This document shows, in pieces, positions 49,612 through 61,270 of a DNA stretch of 64,000 nt. The notes under the pieces were generated by a model that saw nothing but the letters and a program-made list of their open reading frames with translations, had not been told where the DNA came from and made no database searches. Where the stretch lies: positions 3,410,001 to 3,474,000 of the forward strand of contig OX359197.1 of NCBI GenBank assembly GCA_947172415.1, read 5' to 3'. Each line of letters opens with the position of its first letter. Within the stretch, counting starts at the first letter, position 1. This DNA comes from Chondrosia reniformis (lineage: Eukaryota; Porifera; Demospongiae; Chondrillida; Chondrillidae). The position numbers were made by a program, and so were the translations under genes.

Positions 49612-52600
49612 GTGGTTTGTACTAGTTGTATTTACTACTTGTATGTACCATTAATATGTACTAGTTATATGTGTATGTACCCATTACATGTAGTGCTTGT
49701 GTGTACTAGGTATTTGTACTAGTTGTATCCACTAATTGTATGTATTAGTAGTATGTACTAGTACAAGTTATATTTACTAGTTGTAGGTACTAGTTGTATG
49801 TAGCAGTTGTATGTAGTAGTTGTATGTACTAGTTGTATGTACTAGTTGTGTATACTAATTGTTGTACTGGTTTGTATTTGATGTATGTACTAGTTGTATG
49901 TATATGGTAGCTATATGTACAAGTTATGTACTAGTTGTATGTACTAGTTTATAGTTGTATGAAGTAGCTGTATGTACTGGTTGTGTGTACTAGTTGAACA
50001 TTCTAGTACTGGTTGTACTAGGTACTAGGCAGGTACTAGTCGTATGTACTAGTTGTATGTCCTAATTTTATGTGTTCCCTACTAGTTGTATGTATTACTT
50101 GTGTATGCTAGTTAGTTGTATTTACTAGTTTAAAGTACAGTATATCTGAACTTGTTGTATGTACTAATTGTATGTACTGGTTATAGGTTCTAGTGCTAGT
50201 TATACTAGGTTATAGGTAGGTACTAATTGTTTGTACTTGGTGTGTGTAATTGTTGTATGTACTAGTTATATTTACTAGTTGTAGGTTCAAGTTGCATGGA
50301 CTAGCTGTATGTACTATTTATTAGTATTACTTAAAACCATATGCACTAGTTATATGTAGTAATTGTGTGTACTGGCTATATGTACTAGTTGTAAGTATTT
50401 ACTAGTTGTATGTACTAGTTGTAGGTACTAGTAGTATGTACCACTTGTAGGTTCTAGTCTTAGTTATACTAGGTACAAAGTAGGTACTCATTGTACGTAC
50501 TAGTTACTAGTTGAATGTACTAGATGTATGTACTAGTTTCATCTACTAGTTGTGTGTACTAGATCTGTATAATTGTTGTATGTATAAGTTGTATGTACTA
50601 GTTGTATGTACTAGTTGTAAGTAATCCAAACTATACAGTTGTATGTTTCAGTTATATATACTACTTATATGTATTAATTGTATGTACTAGTTGGGTGTTA
50701 TTGTTGTATGCACTAGTTGCATGAACAAGTTGTATGTATTAGTTGTAAGTACTGGTTGTATATACTAGTTGTATGTACTACTTGTATGCACTATTTATAG
50801 GTACTAGTCATATGTGTATGACTAGGAATACATACTATTTGTATGTACTACTTTTATGTACTGGTTGTATGCACTGGTTGTATGTACTAGTTGTATTTAC
50901 TAGTTGTATGTACTATTGGTATGTCTAGTTGTATGTACCAGATATGTACCAATTGTATGTACTAGTTGTATGTACTAGATGCATTTACTGGTTGCATGTA
51001 CCAGTTGTATGTACTGGTTGTATGTACTGGTTGTAGGTTCTAGTACTAGTCGTACTAGGTACAAGGTAGGTACTAGTTGTATGTACTAATTGTATATACT
51101 AGTTGTACGTCCAGTTGTATATACACAGTTTTATGTACTAGTGGTAGGTACTAGTTGTTTGTACTAGCTATGTACTAGTTGTATGTAACTAGTTGTAATA
51201 ACTAGTTTTATGTATACTTGTATGTAGCAGTTGAATGTACATTTATATGTTGTAGTTATATGTGTATGTATTTATAATATGCAGTCGTTTTGTGTACTAG
51301 TTATATGTATTAGTTGTATGTAGTAGTTGTGTGCAGTAGTTGTATTTTCTAGTAGTCAATACTAGTTGAATGTAGTAGTTGTATATACTAGTTGTACTTA
51401 CTAGTTACTAGTTGTAAGATTTAGCTGTATGAACTAGTTGTATGTTCTAGTTGTATTTACTAGTTGTATGTACTAGTTGTGTGTACTAGTTCTATGTACA
51501 ATTTCAATGAATATACTAGTTGTATCTACAAAGTGTATGTGCTAGGTGTATGTACTATTTATATGTACTAGTTATAGGTGTATGTACTAGTTATATATTA
51601 TAGTTGTATGCTTCATTTGTATGTACTAGTTGTATATATGTACTAGATGTATGTACTAGATGTAAATACTAATTTTATGTAGTAGTTGTATGTACTAGTT
51701 GTATGTACTAATTGTATGTACTATTATTATGTACTAGATGTATGTCTATATACTAGATATATGTTATAGTTGTATGTACTAGGTATGTGTAATAATGGTA
51801 TGTACTATTTATAGGTCCTAGTTTTATGTATATATACTAGGTGTATGTACAAATTGTATGTATTAGTTGTATGAACTAGTTGTGCGTACTAGTACAAGTT
51901 ATATTTATTTATGTAGGTTCTAGTTGTATGTGCTAGTTGTATGTAGTAGTTGTATGAACCTTTTGTATGTACTAGTTGTATGTACTAGCTATATGTACTA
52001 GTTGTATGTTCTAGTTATATTTACTTGTCGTAGTTACTATTTGTATGTGCTAGTAGTATGTTGTGTTTGTATGTACTAGTTGTATCTACTAATTGTATTT
52101 ACTAGTTGTATATATAAACTACTATTAGGTACTCACATATACTAGTTGTATGTATTAGTTGTATGTACTAGTTGTACTTGCTAGTTACTAGTTGTAAAAT
52201 CTAGTTGTGTGAACTAGCTGTATGTTTCAGTTGCATATACTAGTAGTGTGTACTAGTTGTCTGTACTAGTTTAATGTACTAGTTGTATGTACTAGTTGTA
52301 TATACTAGTTGTGTACTAGTTGTATGTACTATTTCTATGTATATACTAGTTGTATTTATAAACTGTATGTGCTAGTTGTATGTACTATTTATAGGTACTT
52401 GTTATTGGTGTATGTACTAGTTGTATGTACTATTTATATGTACTAGTTATATGTGTATTTACAATACAGATGTACTAGTTGTATATCCTAGTTATATGTA
52501 CTAGTTGTGTGTACTACTTATAGGTACTAGTTGTATATGTATGACTAGGTATATGTAGTACTTGTATGTACTAGTTGTATATACTGGTTGTATGTACTAA

Positions 52601-52844
52601 TTGTAGGTACTAGTTGTTTGTTCTAGTTGTAGGTTCTGGAATTAGTTATACTAGTTACTAGGAAGGTACTAGTTATATGTACTAGTTGTTTGTGTTAGCT
52701 ATAGACCAGTTGTATGAACTGCTTGGTTGTATGATTTTTACGTAGTAGTTGAATGTACATTTATATGTACTAGTTATATGTGTATGTATTTTTTATATGC
52801 GGTCGTTGTGTGTACTAATCATATGTATTAGTTGTATGTACTAT
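49612..52844 (-). repeat. 13-bp satellite in inverted orientation, block 12
   Basis: From here to about 61.27 kb the satellite reads TGTATGTACTAGT on the plus strand. It shows the complements of the same higher-order variants seen in forward blocks (for example ACTAGTTATATTTACTAGTT). No gene is seen. Confidence 0.94.
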
Positions 52845-52964
52845 TGTAATAGAATAAGGATTCCTTTTAACTGCGTCGAATTTATCTTTGGGATGGTACA
52901 TCCTTCGACTTTTGAGCGTTTAAAACGCCGTTGGTTTTTCGATTCTTGGTCAAACGTTTGACGT
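52845..52964 (+). other. Unclassified 120-bp non-satellite insert
   Basis: The segment around CGAATTTATCTTTGGGATGG interrupts the satellite 40 bp before the CR1-like LINE. It translates as IRIPFNCVEFIFGMVHPSTF followed by ERLKRRWFFDSWSNV and a stop, a plausible piece of coding sequence that I do not recognise. It could be a detached 5' fragment of the neighbouring LINE or an independent insertion. Confidence 0.4.
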
Positions 52965-53004
52965 TTACTAGTGATATGTATTAGTTGCATGTACTAGTTG
53001 TGTG
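52965..53004 (-). repeat. 13-bp satellite, small inverted fragment
   Basis: Three monomers between the unclassified insert and the CR1-like LINE. Confidence 0.85.
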
Positions 53005-53279
53005 TTCGAGGTTCGAGGTGCGAGAAAATGGTAGAAAGTCTAGTTTATAGAATATAGTTGTTGATCGTTCTCGCAACTGTTTCAACAGAAGTCAAAGTGT
53101 GTTACCCTAAGTGTATTTTATGCGATCTCCATATTTGGACGATTTCTTACAAACCTTCTCGCCACGAAACCTTTTCCCACCTTCGCGATGCTCCCAGGAC
53201 CTACTCATGGAATTGACGTTACTCTTCTCTATCTCTTCCGCTTTGGGGTGATGTAGAGGCTAACCGTTGACCCACAAGA
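53005..53279 (+). pseudogene. CR1/L2-like LINE leader, possible PHD-like remnant
   Basis: One frame gives CILCDLHIWTISYKPSRHET and FSHLRDAPRTYSWN before stops. The spacing of Cys, Trp and the hydrophobic residues vaguely fits the PHD-type zinc finger found upstream of the endonuclease in some CR1/L2-group elements. Too few cysteines remain to be sure. Confidence 0.4.
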
Positions 53280-54143
53280 TTGTGTCGAAAACTAAAGACA
53301 AAGAAACTTACCATTATCCACCTAAAAACTTGTAGTCTGCTACGGCACTTCGAGGAACTTCAATACTTTGTTTCTGTCACTTGCCAAGAGATTCTCTGCC
53401 CCTCCGAGACTTGGTTGGACTTTTATATCAACGATTTCGAGGTTTATCTTCGAGAATATACTCTTTTTCGTCGAGATTGAAACCGCTCAGGTGGAGGTGT
53501 TGCTTGCTATATATCTGACACCCTTTCTAGCAGAGTCATCTCCTGTGGGACTACAAATGCGAGTCTAGAGTTTCTGTGGGTTGGCTTCGATGGGACCCTC
53601 CTTCCTTCAGAGTTGTTGGTTGGCTGCTTCTATCGTCCTCCCAGCTCTCCTGTCCAGTCAGTGCACGACATATATTCAACTATCGACAACATCCTCATCT
53701 CCAGTAAGTACTTCATTGCTTGTGGTGACTTCAATGCTGATTTTAGTGACTCTAGCAACCAACCCTACAAGATCTTACATGACTTTGTCTACTCTCATCT
53801 CGTATCCCAACCAATTTGCCATCCCACTCGTTTCTCTGAGAGCACCAGTTCTATTTTCAATTTATTCCTTATCTCTCCTGATGTTCTTTATACCCAAGCC
53901 ACAGTACTAGATCATGCCATTACTGATCATTATCCAATTAGCCTCTTAACATCCTGGTCATCTCCTAAGTCTTCTCCCAAAACTATCTCCTGTCGCTCAT
54001 TTAAAAACTTTGATGCCTCCAAGTTCTTAGCTGATTTAGATCACATTCCCTGGCAGCGGATGGATACATTTGACGATATTGATGATAAGGTTAAGGTCTT
54101 TGAAACCCTTTTTTGGTGTCATAGATTGACATGCCCCTCTTAA
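53280..54143 (+). pseudogene. CR1/L2-like LINE endonuclease (APE)
   Basis: One frame, broken by a TGA at 53478-53480 (probably CGA to TGA). It reads IIHLKTCSLLRHFEELQYFV, then ILCPSETWLD with the SETWL motif holding the catalytic Glu. After the stop come NRSGGGVACYISDTL, LVGCFYRPPSSP, then YFIACGDFNADF with the catalytic GDFN motif, and near the end VLDHAITDHYPISLL with the DH pair. All main APE blocks are thus still visible. A frameshift near 54120 separates this segment from the RT. The enzyme would nick the target to prime reverse transcription. Confidence 0.85.
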
Positions 54144-54149
54144 GACCAT

Positions 54150-55158
54150 AAGAGTCAAAAGCCACCCAGCCTCCTGGATTTCTCAGCCTATCAGACGTGA
54201 AATGGACAAACGTAATAAGCTACTTAAACCCTTCCGTTCTAACCGATCCAATCAAAACTGGCAACAGTACAGGACCCAAAGAAATTTCGTCACCAACTTG
54301 CAGAGACAAGCCAAACAATCCCATTTTGCTCACCTCATTTCCAATAACACTTATCCATCCACTCTTTGGAGGGCTCTGAAGGCTGCCAAACCTCTTCAGT
54401 CTTCACATAAGTGGAACGCATTTGGCTCTACCTACCAGTCCATTGCAGATAAATTCAATGTTCACTTTACCTCCATCTCCAGCTGTGCCTGCACCACTCT
54501 ATCAGACCTATATCAACCTTCTACTCCTTCCTCAAATCCACCCACCTCAGTTTTGTCACCAACCCCTGAAGACTAGTGTAAATCACCTCTCTCAGGACTA
54601 AACATCAGCAAAGGGACTGGCTCTGATGGAATACCTGCTTTCATGCTCAAGCTAGCTTCTTCAGTTATCATGAAGCCCATCTGCTCCATCTTCAACCATT
54701 CTATCCAAACTTCCACCTTTCCAACTACATGGAAGCATGCCATTGTCCACCTTCTCCACAAAGGTGGTGATCCTTCCAGCCTCTCCAATTACCGTCCTAT
54801 ATCTATCCTACCTGCTTGCAGCAAGGTCCTTGAAAGGCATGTAAAACATCAGTTATATCGTCATCTTTCTGAGAATGGCCTTATCTATCCATTGCAATCC
54901 AGTTTTCACCCTGGCCACTCCACCACCACATCTTTGTTATTTTGTACCGATACTTGGTCCAAAGCCCTTGATTCTGGGAAGTTTGTAGCCACTCTGTTCA
55001 TCGACGTGTCTAAAACCTTTGACACAGTAAATCACTCACTTCTTCTGAGCAAACTCACCAACCTGGGTCTTGATCCATCTACTGTGCAAAGGTTTAGATC
55101 CTACCTAGCCAACCGTTCCCAGTCCACTCATATGGAAGGTCACACCTCTACCTCTTGA
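54150..55158 (+). pseudogene. CR1/L2-like LINE reverse transcriptase, first part
   Basis: One frame with an in-frame TAG at 54574-54576. Contains GTGSDGIPAFMLKLASSVIM, WKHAIVHLLHKGGDPSSLSN with YRPISILPACSKVLERHV, QSSFHPGHSTTTSLLF, and VATLFIDVSKTFDTVNHSLL holding the first catalytic Asp. These are RT blocks in the correct order. The segment ends at a TGA at 55156-55158, just before SSGVPQESILG, which would be the G-P-Q-G block; the usual Gly there is Glu. Confidence 0.86.
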
Positions 55159-55922
55159 CCTCTGTCTTCAGGAGTTCCCCAAGAATCCATCCTAGGCTCT
55201 TCCCTCTTCTTGGCTTTCATTAATGATTTACCTGATACCATCATTGACTCTACCACCGTCCCATTTGCCCATGACACTACTATATTCTTTGCAGGCCATG
55301 AAATATTACCAACACCCTGCAGAACTGTCTTAACCTTTTTAATCTCTGGATGAAATCCAATGGTCTCTTGTTAAACCCTCTGAAGACCAACTTCATCCTA
55401 CTCCACTCTAGTTGTAAGACTAATCTTCCACCACTTAACCTATCCTTGGACGGTCACACTATTAAACAAGTTCGAGTCTACAAATTTCTTGGTATCCAAA
55501 TTAACGACACCCTGACCTGGAAGGACCATATTGACTTTATCATTTCCAAAGCTTCTCGGCAGATCAACCTCTTACGGAGGCTATCTTTGTTCCTTCCAAC
55601 ACCCTTGAGGATTTTATTCTACAAATCCTATATTATGCCTATCTTTGATTACTGTGATGTTGTGTGGCAGCAATGTACATCCCAGGAATCTACTAGGCTA
55701 GAGCTTCTCCACAATTTAGCCATCAAAAGCATTCTACACAAGAGTCGCTTTGACTCCGCTTCTACCCCCAGACAACAGCTCGGGGTTACATCCTTGGAAC
55801 ATAGAAGACGTCTCCACTTGTCACAGCAAGTTTTGAAATCTGTTAAGGGCATACACCCCCTTATCTTAGAGACCTATTTAAACCCCCACCCACCACTACC
55901 ACACAAGAGGGAGTGCATCTGA
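55159..55922 (+). pseudogene. CR1/L2-like LINE reverse transcriptase, second part
   Basis: Begins SSGVPQESILGSSLFLAFIN. The catalytic box, normally FADDT, reads FAHDT here, so one of the two essential aspartates is lost. A frameshift near 55300 follows, and from 55350 a long clean frame gives the thumb and C-terminal part: MKSNGLLLNPLKTNFILLHS, VRVYKFLGIQINDTLTWKDH, and FLPTPLRILFYKSYIMPIFD, ending at 55922. This is the usual CR1/L2-type C-terminus. Confidence 0.86.
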
Positions 55923-56363
55923 CTTCAACCCTCCTCCTGTGAAAACCAAAATGGGTAAACCGTCCTACACCTATGGCGGCACCTCCATCTGGAGATCACT
56001 TCCTACAGATGCAAAGACAGCCTCAACCCCGGCACGTGCTCAGTGCTGGCTGGTAATTCTATAAACAGTTAGCCTATTATTGTTCTTAATTCGACTTAAA
56101 TTATTTTATTTATTTTTATGTATTATACCCACTCCCAATCCTGTAAATTTGGTATTTATTATTTCCTGTATTATATCACTCTAGTTATTTCTTGTACATA
56201 ACAATTAGGCCTTTTATTTTTAACCAGCTTTCCCCCTTCATGTTCTTTTTCCCATCTTAGCCAATGTTTGTCATCGCCCATTTTTAAAACTGGGTGCCTA
56301 GTATAGTAGCCAATGGTTAAAGGCCTCCCCAGTCTAAATAAGATACTTGACTCGACTGGACTT
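55923..56363 (+). other. 3' region of the CR1/L2-like LINE
   Basis: First part contains a short residual coding tail (YGGTSIWRSL-like), then AT-rich untranslated sequence. No separate gene is seen. Confidence 0.65.
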
Positions 56364-56523
56364 GTGTAATTGTTGTATGTACTAGTTATATTTACTAGTT
56401 GTAGGTTATAGTTGTATGTACTAGTTGTATGTACCAGTTGTATGTACTAGTAACTAGTTGTAAATATTTGCAACTAGTTTATGTACTTGTTGTATGTACT
56501 AGTTGTATGGACTAGTTGTATGT
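56364..56523 (-). repeat. 13-bp satellite in inverted orientation, short block
   Basis: Array between the CR1/L2-like LINE and the second deleted RLE LINE. Confidence 0.92.
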
Positions 56524-57226
56524 AATTGATGCCTTGGCAGAAGTACTATGGAGGGTGGTGAGCGGAGATCTGTCAGAAGGGGTCGCACTCTACTCATCCC
56601 CAAAAAGGATGACCCAAAACGTGCGGCCAACTACCGGCCTTTTGCATGTCTCAACACAATGTGCAAGACTATCACAGCATACATTGCATCAGAACTACTC
56701 ACTTAATCTTAATGGAAGATGACAACAGACGTTCCAAAAGTACCCGAAGCTGTCGGCTGAGATGAGGAAACAATTTAGGGGCTACCGAATTAAGGTTGTC
56801 CCGATGATTGGAGCTTTTGGGACTGTGGATACTCTCTTGGAAGACGTTAGGGGAATTGCAAAGCTGTCAAAAATGCAGTAGAAGTGATGAGAGCCATGTA
56901 GAGAACTGTTCTCTGTTCAGCTAAAAGGATATGGAGTAAACATCCAAGCTGTTGAGGGATTGGGGCCTGGCTGATAAGTAGTCCTGTACAAGTCCTTGAC
57001 TGTTGACCACTGGAAAGTAGTGGCGGATTGGTGATTGGAGGTCAACTTTGTCCTGACGTGCATCTGTCTGCTGCTGCTGGAAGAAGGCAGAGCCAAAGCT
57101 TCAGGCTAAAAACCCAAACAAGGGAAAACATGACTGACTGAGGGCTTTCCAAGTCAGACACTACTTGCCTTAATAAACTAAGACAAGCAGTAACAAGGTT
57201 CTCAATTAAGGCTTTTCTATGTTAAC
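56524..57226 (+). mobile_element. Internally deleted RLE LINE derivative, copy 2
   Basis: Plus-strand counterpart of 32248-32952, with the same 5' start, the same internal junction (around CTCACTTAATCTTAATGGAA near 56700) and the same 3' end including the hairpin region and GTTAACTATGTACTA. The satellite here is inverted too, so all three RLE elements in the window have the same orientation relative to the satellite. No long frame remains. Confidence 0.85.
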
Positions 57227-58022
57227 TATGTACTAGTTGTATGTATTAGTTGTATGTACTAGTTGAATGTTCTACCTGTATCTACTAGTGATACGTACTA
57301 GTTATATGTAGCAATTGTAGTTACAAGTTGTACGTACCAGTTGTATGTTCTAGCTGTATGTACTATTTATATGTATTAGTTATATTTCCTAGTTGTATGT
57401 ACTATATATTTGTATGTACTCTTTATGCTTTTTATATGTGTATGTTAAATTGAATGTACTAGTTGTTAGTTTTATGTACTAGTTGTATGTACTAGATGTA
57501 TGTACTGGTTGTATGCACTTGTTTTATGTACTAGTTGGATGGACTGGTTGTTTCTATAGATGTATGCCCTAGTTATATGTACTAGTTGTATGTACTATTT
57601 GTACGGACTAGCAGCATGTACTAGTTGAATGGACTATTTGTATGTACTTGTTGCATGTACTAGTTGTATGTACTGGTTGTATGTACTAGTTGTATGTACT
57701 AGGTTTATGTACTAGTTGTATGTTCTAGTTGTATGTATTATAATATTTACTAGTTATGTACTAAATACATGTATTAGTTGAATGTACTAGTTGGATGGAT
57801 TAGTTATATGTAGAGATGTATGAACTAGTTGTATCTACTAGTTGTATGTACTAGTTGTATGTACCACTAATTAGTTGTGCATACTAGTTGTAAGTTCTAG
57901 TTGTGTGTACTAATTGTATGTACTAGTTTTGGGTAATGGTTGTATGTAGTAGTTATATGTGCTATTATATATGTATTAGTTGTATGTACTAGTCGTATGT
58001 ACTTTTGTATGTACTTTTTATG
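57227..58022 (-). repeat. 13-bp satellite in inverted orientation, block 13
   Basis: Reverse-orientation array up to the first of two related MITEs. No gene is seen. Confidence 0.94.
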
Positions 58023-58024
58023 TA

Positions 58025-58533
58025 CAGTGGCAGTTTATCAGAATTCGTTTAATAGAGATTTTTGGTTAAACAGGTGCATTCCTGTGGAACAGATTCGCTA
58101 TAAACGTTTTATATACAAATTACTTCTGATAATCGGGACGAGATTTCGATTAATTGGGACATTTGGCGAAAGCTAAGGAAGAAATCTTGTAGCAGTTTGA
58201 AAGCGGCTGCAATTGTGAGCGTAAGCGACAGGGAGTTGGGAAAGAGGAGGATGTTGGTAGTGCCCTGTTTCTATGGTTAAACAGAAGTTGAGCCAGGGTG
58301 CACGACTATCAGGACCAATAATAAAGCAGAAGACCAAGGAATTCGGAGAAGCGGATGGGTCTAATTTTTCACCTTCTGGCTACTGACTGGCACGTTGGAA
58401 GAAACTCTACGACATTGTTTAAACTTTAATATGTAGCTATTACATTATTCTTATCTTCTGCTTAATTGGGCCTACTGATTAAATGGGACATACTCCCGAC
58501 TCCTGAGGCATTCCGATTAAGTGGAATGTATTA
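58025..58533. mobile_element. Pogo-type MITE, ~500-bp family, copy 1
   Basis: Starts TACAGTGGCAG and ends near CCGATTAAGTGGAATGTATT with TA on the outside. It is about 75-85% alike by eye to 60122-60621. Inverted ends share TACAGT and TTAATCGG-like motifs. Short forms of TTAATTGGGACATTTGGCGA occur inside. No coding capacity. The ends are related in style to pogo but differ from the 34.9-kb MITE, so this is a separate family. Confidence 0.8.
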
Positions 58534-58535
58534 TA

Positions 58536-60119
58536 CCAGTTATAAGTGCATGTACTAGCTATATGTACTAGTTGTATGTACTAGTTGTAGGTACTACTTA
58601 TATGTACTACTTCTATGTACTATTTGTATGTACTATTTGTATGTACTAATTGTATATACTAGTTGGATGTACTACTTGGATGTTCTTGTACTACATATAT
58701 TTACTAATTGTAGGTACTAGTTGCATGTACTTGGTGTGTGTACTGGTTTTATGTTCTAGTTGTATGTACTAGTTATATGTGCTATTTATATGTACTAGTT
58801 GTATGTACTAGTTGTATGTACTAGTTATATACCAGTGGTATATACTAGCTGTGTACTAGTTGTATGAACCAGTTGTATGTCCTAGTTTTATGTAATCGTT
58901 CTATGCACTAGTTGTATGTACTAGCTTATAGTTGTATGTAGTACCTGTATGTACTAGTTGTGTACTAGTTGTATGTACTTGTTATATTTACTTCTACTAT
59001 GTACTAGTTGTATGTACTAGTTGTATGTATTAATCGTATGTACTAGTTGAATGTTCTAGTGGTATGTTCTAATACTAGTTATATTTATTAGTTGTAAGTA
59101 CTAGTTGTATGAACTAGTTGTGTGTTCTAGTTATATGTAATAGTAGTATGTACTAGTTACTAGTTGTATGTATTAGTACAATGTACCCGTTGTATTTACT
59201 ATTGTATATTTAAGTTGTATGTACTCCATACTACCTCTATGTACTAGTTGTATATACTAGTGATATGTACTAGTTGTATGTACTTGTTATATGCATTAGT
59301 TATATGTACTAGTTGTATGTAGTGGTTGTACCCACAGGGTAGGTACTAGTTGTATGTGCAAGATACTTGTTGTATGTACTAGTTGTTTGCACTAGTTATA
59401 GGCAATAGATGTTTGTAAAATTTAGTACACACTAGGTGTGTGTACTAGTTATACGTACTACTTGTATGTACAAGTTGTATGTACCAGTTGTATGCACTAG
59501 TTACTAGTTGTGTGTACTAGTTGTATGTTCTATTTGTATGTACTAGTTATATGTACTAGTTCTCAGTACTAGTTCTATGTACTAGTTCTATGTATTAATC
59601 ATAATTACTAGTTATAGGTACTAGTTGTATGGACTAGTTCTACACACTATTTGTAAGAATTATTACTATATATTAATTTTTACAAATTGTAGGTACTAGT
59701 TGTATGTACTAGTTGTATGTAGTCGTTTTATGTACTAATTGCATGTCTTAGTTTTATGTACTAGTTTTATGTACTAGTTATGTACCAGTTGTATGTACTA
59801 ATTGTATGTATTAATTGCATGTACTTGTTGCATGTACTAGTTGGGTTTACTAGTTGTGTGTCCTATATGTATGTACTAGCTGTATGAACTAGTTGTATGT
59901 TGTCATTGTAAGTACTAGTTCTATTTACTAGTTTAATGTACTAGTTATTTGTACCAGTTCTATGGACTAGTCGTAATGTACTAGTATAATTTACTAGTTG
60001 TATGTAGTAGTCGTATGTACTAGTTGTAGTACTAGTATAATTTACTAATTATATGTACTAGTTGTAGTACTAGTATAATGTAATAGTTGTATGTACTATT
60101 TGTAGGTACTATTTATATC
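58536..60119 (-). repeat. 13-bp satellite in inverted orientation, block 14
   Basis: The first part (58536-58960) and the array after the second MITE (60624-60830) share ordered variants such as TTTTATGTAATCGTTCTATG, so the MITE and the flanking satellite were duplicated together. Confidence 0.93.
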
Positions 60120-60121
60120 TA

Positions 60122-60621
60122 CAGTGGCGGCCGGTTAATCGGTATCCGATTAAAAGAGACTTTTGGTTAAACAGGTCCATTCCTGTGTAAGTGATTCGCT
60201 ATAAACGTTTTGTATACAAATTACTTGTGAGAATCGGGACGAGATTTCGGTTAATTGGGACATTTGGCGAAGACTAAGGAAGAAATCTTGTAGCAGCTTG
60301 AAAGCGGCTGCAATCTCGAGCTTAAGCAACAGCGAGTTGGGAAAGAGGAGGTAGTTGGCAGTGCCCTGTTTCTATGGTTAAACAGTAGTTGAGCCAGGGT
60401 GCACGACTTTTAGGACCAATACTAAATATTTCGGAGAAGCGGATGGATCTAATTTTTCACCTTCTGACGGCTGGCTGTCACGTTGGAAGAAATCCTACAA
60501 CATTGTTTAAACTTTAATATGTAGCTGTTACATTTTTCTTTACCTTCTGCTTATTTGGGACTAGTGATTAATTGGAATAGTCTCCCAACAGCAAGGCATC
60601 CCGATTAAGTGAAATGTACTG
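60122..60621. mobile_element. Pogo-type MITE, ~500-bp family, copy 2
   Basis: 500 bp between TA dinucleotides at 60120-60121 and 60622-60623. Left end CAGTGGCGGCCGGTTAATCG; right end complement begins CAGTACATTTCACTTAATCG. The shared CAGT and TTAATCG, with nine variable bases between them, define the inverted ends. Better preserved at the ends than copy 1. Confidence 0.85.
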
Positions 60622-60623
60622 TA

Positions 60624-61270
60624 CCAGTTATATGTGTATGTACTAGGTATATGTACTGGTTGTAGGTACTAGTTATGTACCAGTTGTATGTTCTAGTTGG
60701 ATGTACTAGCTATGTACTAGTTGTATGAACCAGTTGTATGTAACAGTTTTATGTAATCGTTCTATGTATTAGTTGTATGTCCTAGCTTCTAGTTGTATGT
60801 AGTACCTCTTTGTACTAGTTTTGTGTACTAGTTGTATGTACTAGTTGTATGAACTAGTTGTATGTACCAGATGTATGAACTAGTTGTATGTACCAGTTGT
60901 ATGTAATAGTTGTATGTACCAGTTGTTTGTACTAGTTGTATGAACTATTTATAAGTACTAGTTACATGTGTATGTACTAGTTATAAGTAGTAGTTGTGTG
61001 TAATAGTTATATATACTAGTTTTTATACTAGTGGTATCTATTCGTTGTATGTACTAGTTGTAAGTACTACTTGTAGGCACCAATTGTATAAACTACTTAT
61101 ATGTTCTAGTTGAATGTACTAGTTGTATGTACTAGTTGTAGGTTATGGAACTAGTTATACTAGGTAGGTACTAGATGTATGTACTAGTTGTAAGTCCTCC
61201 ATATTAATTGCATGTAATATTTGTATGTACTAGTTTTAGGTACTACTTGTATGTACTAGTGTTATGAAAT
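60624..61270 (-). repeat. 13-bp satellite in inverted orientation, block 15
   Basis: Last part of the long inverted block. No gene is seen. Confidence 0.93.

Larger units (their letters stand above)
53005..56363 (+). mobile_element. CR1/L2-like LINE, inactive
   Basis: A 3.36-kb insert with an APE-type endonuclease followed by a reverse transcriptase and a C-terminal region, the layout of the Jockey/CR1/L2 group. It starts with a degenerate leader and ends in an AT-rich 3' region with GACTCGACTGGACTT at the boundary. The frame is broken by several stops and at least two frameshifts. The catalytic RT box is also damaged. The same strand and similar age as nearby elements do not indicate any shared function. 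Confidence 0.9.
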
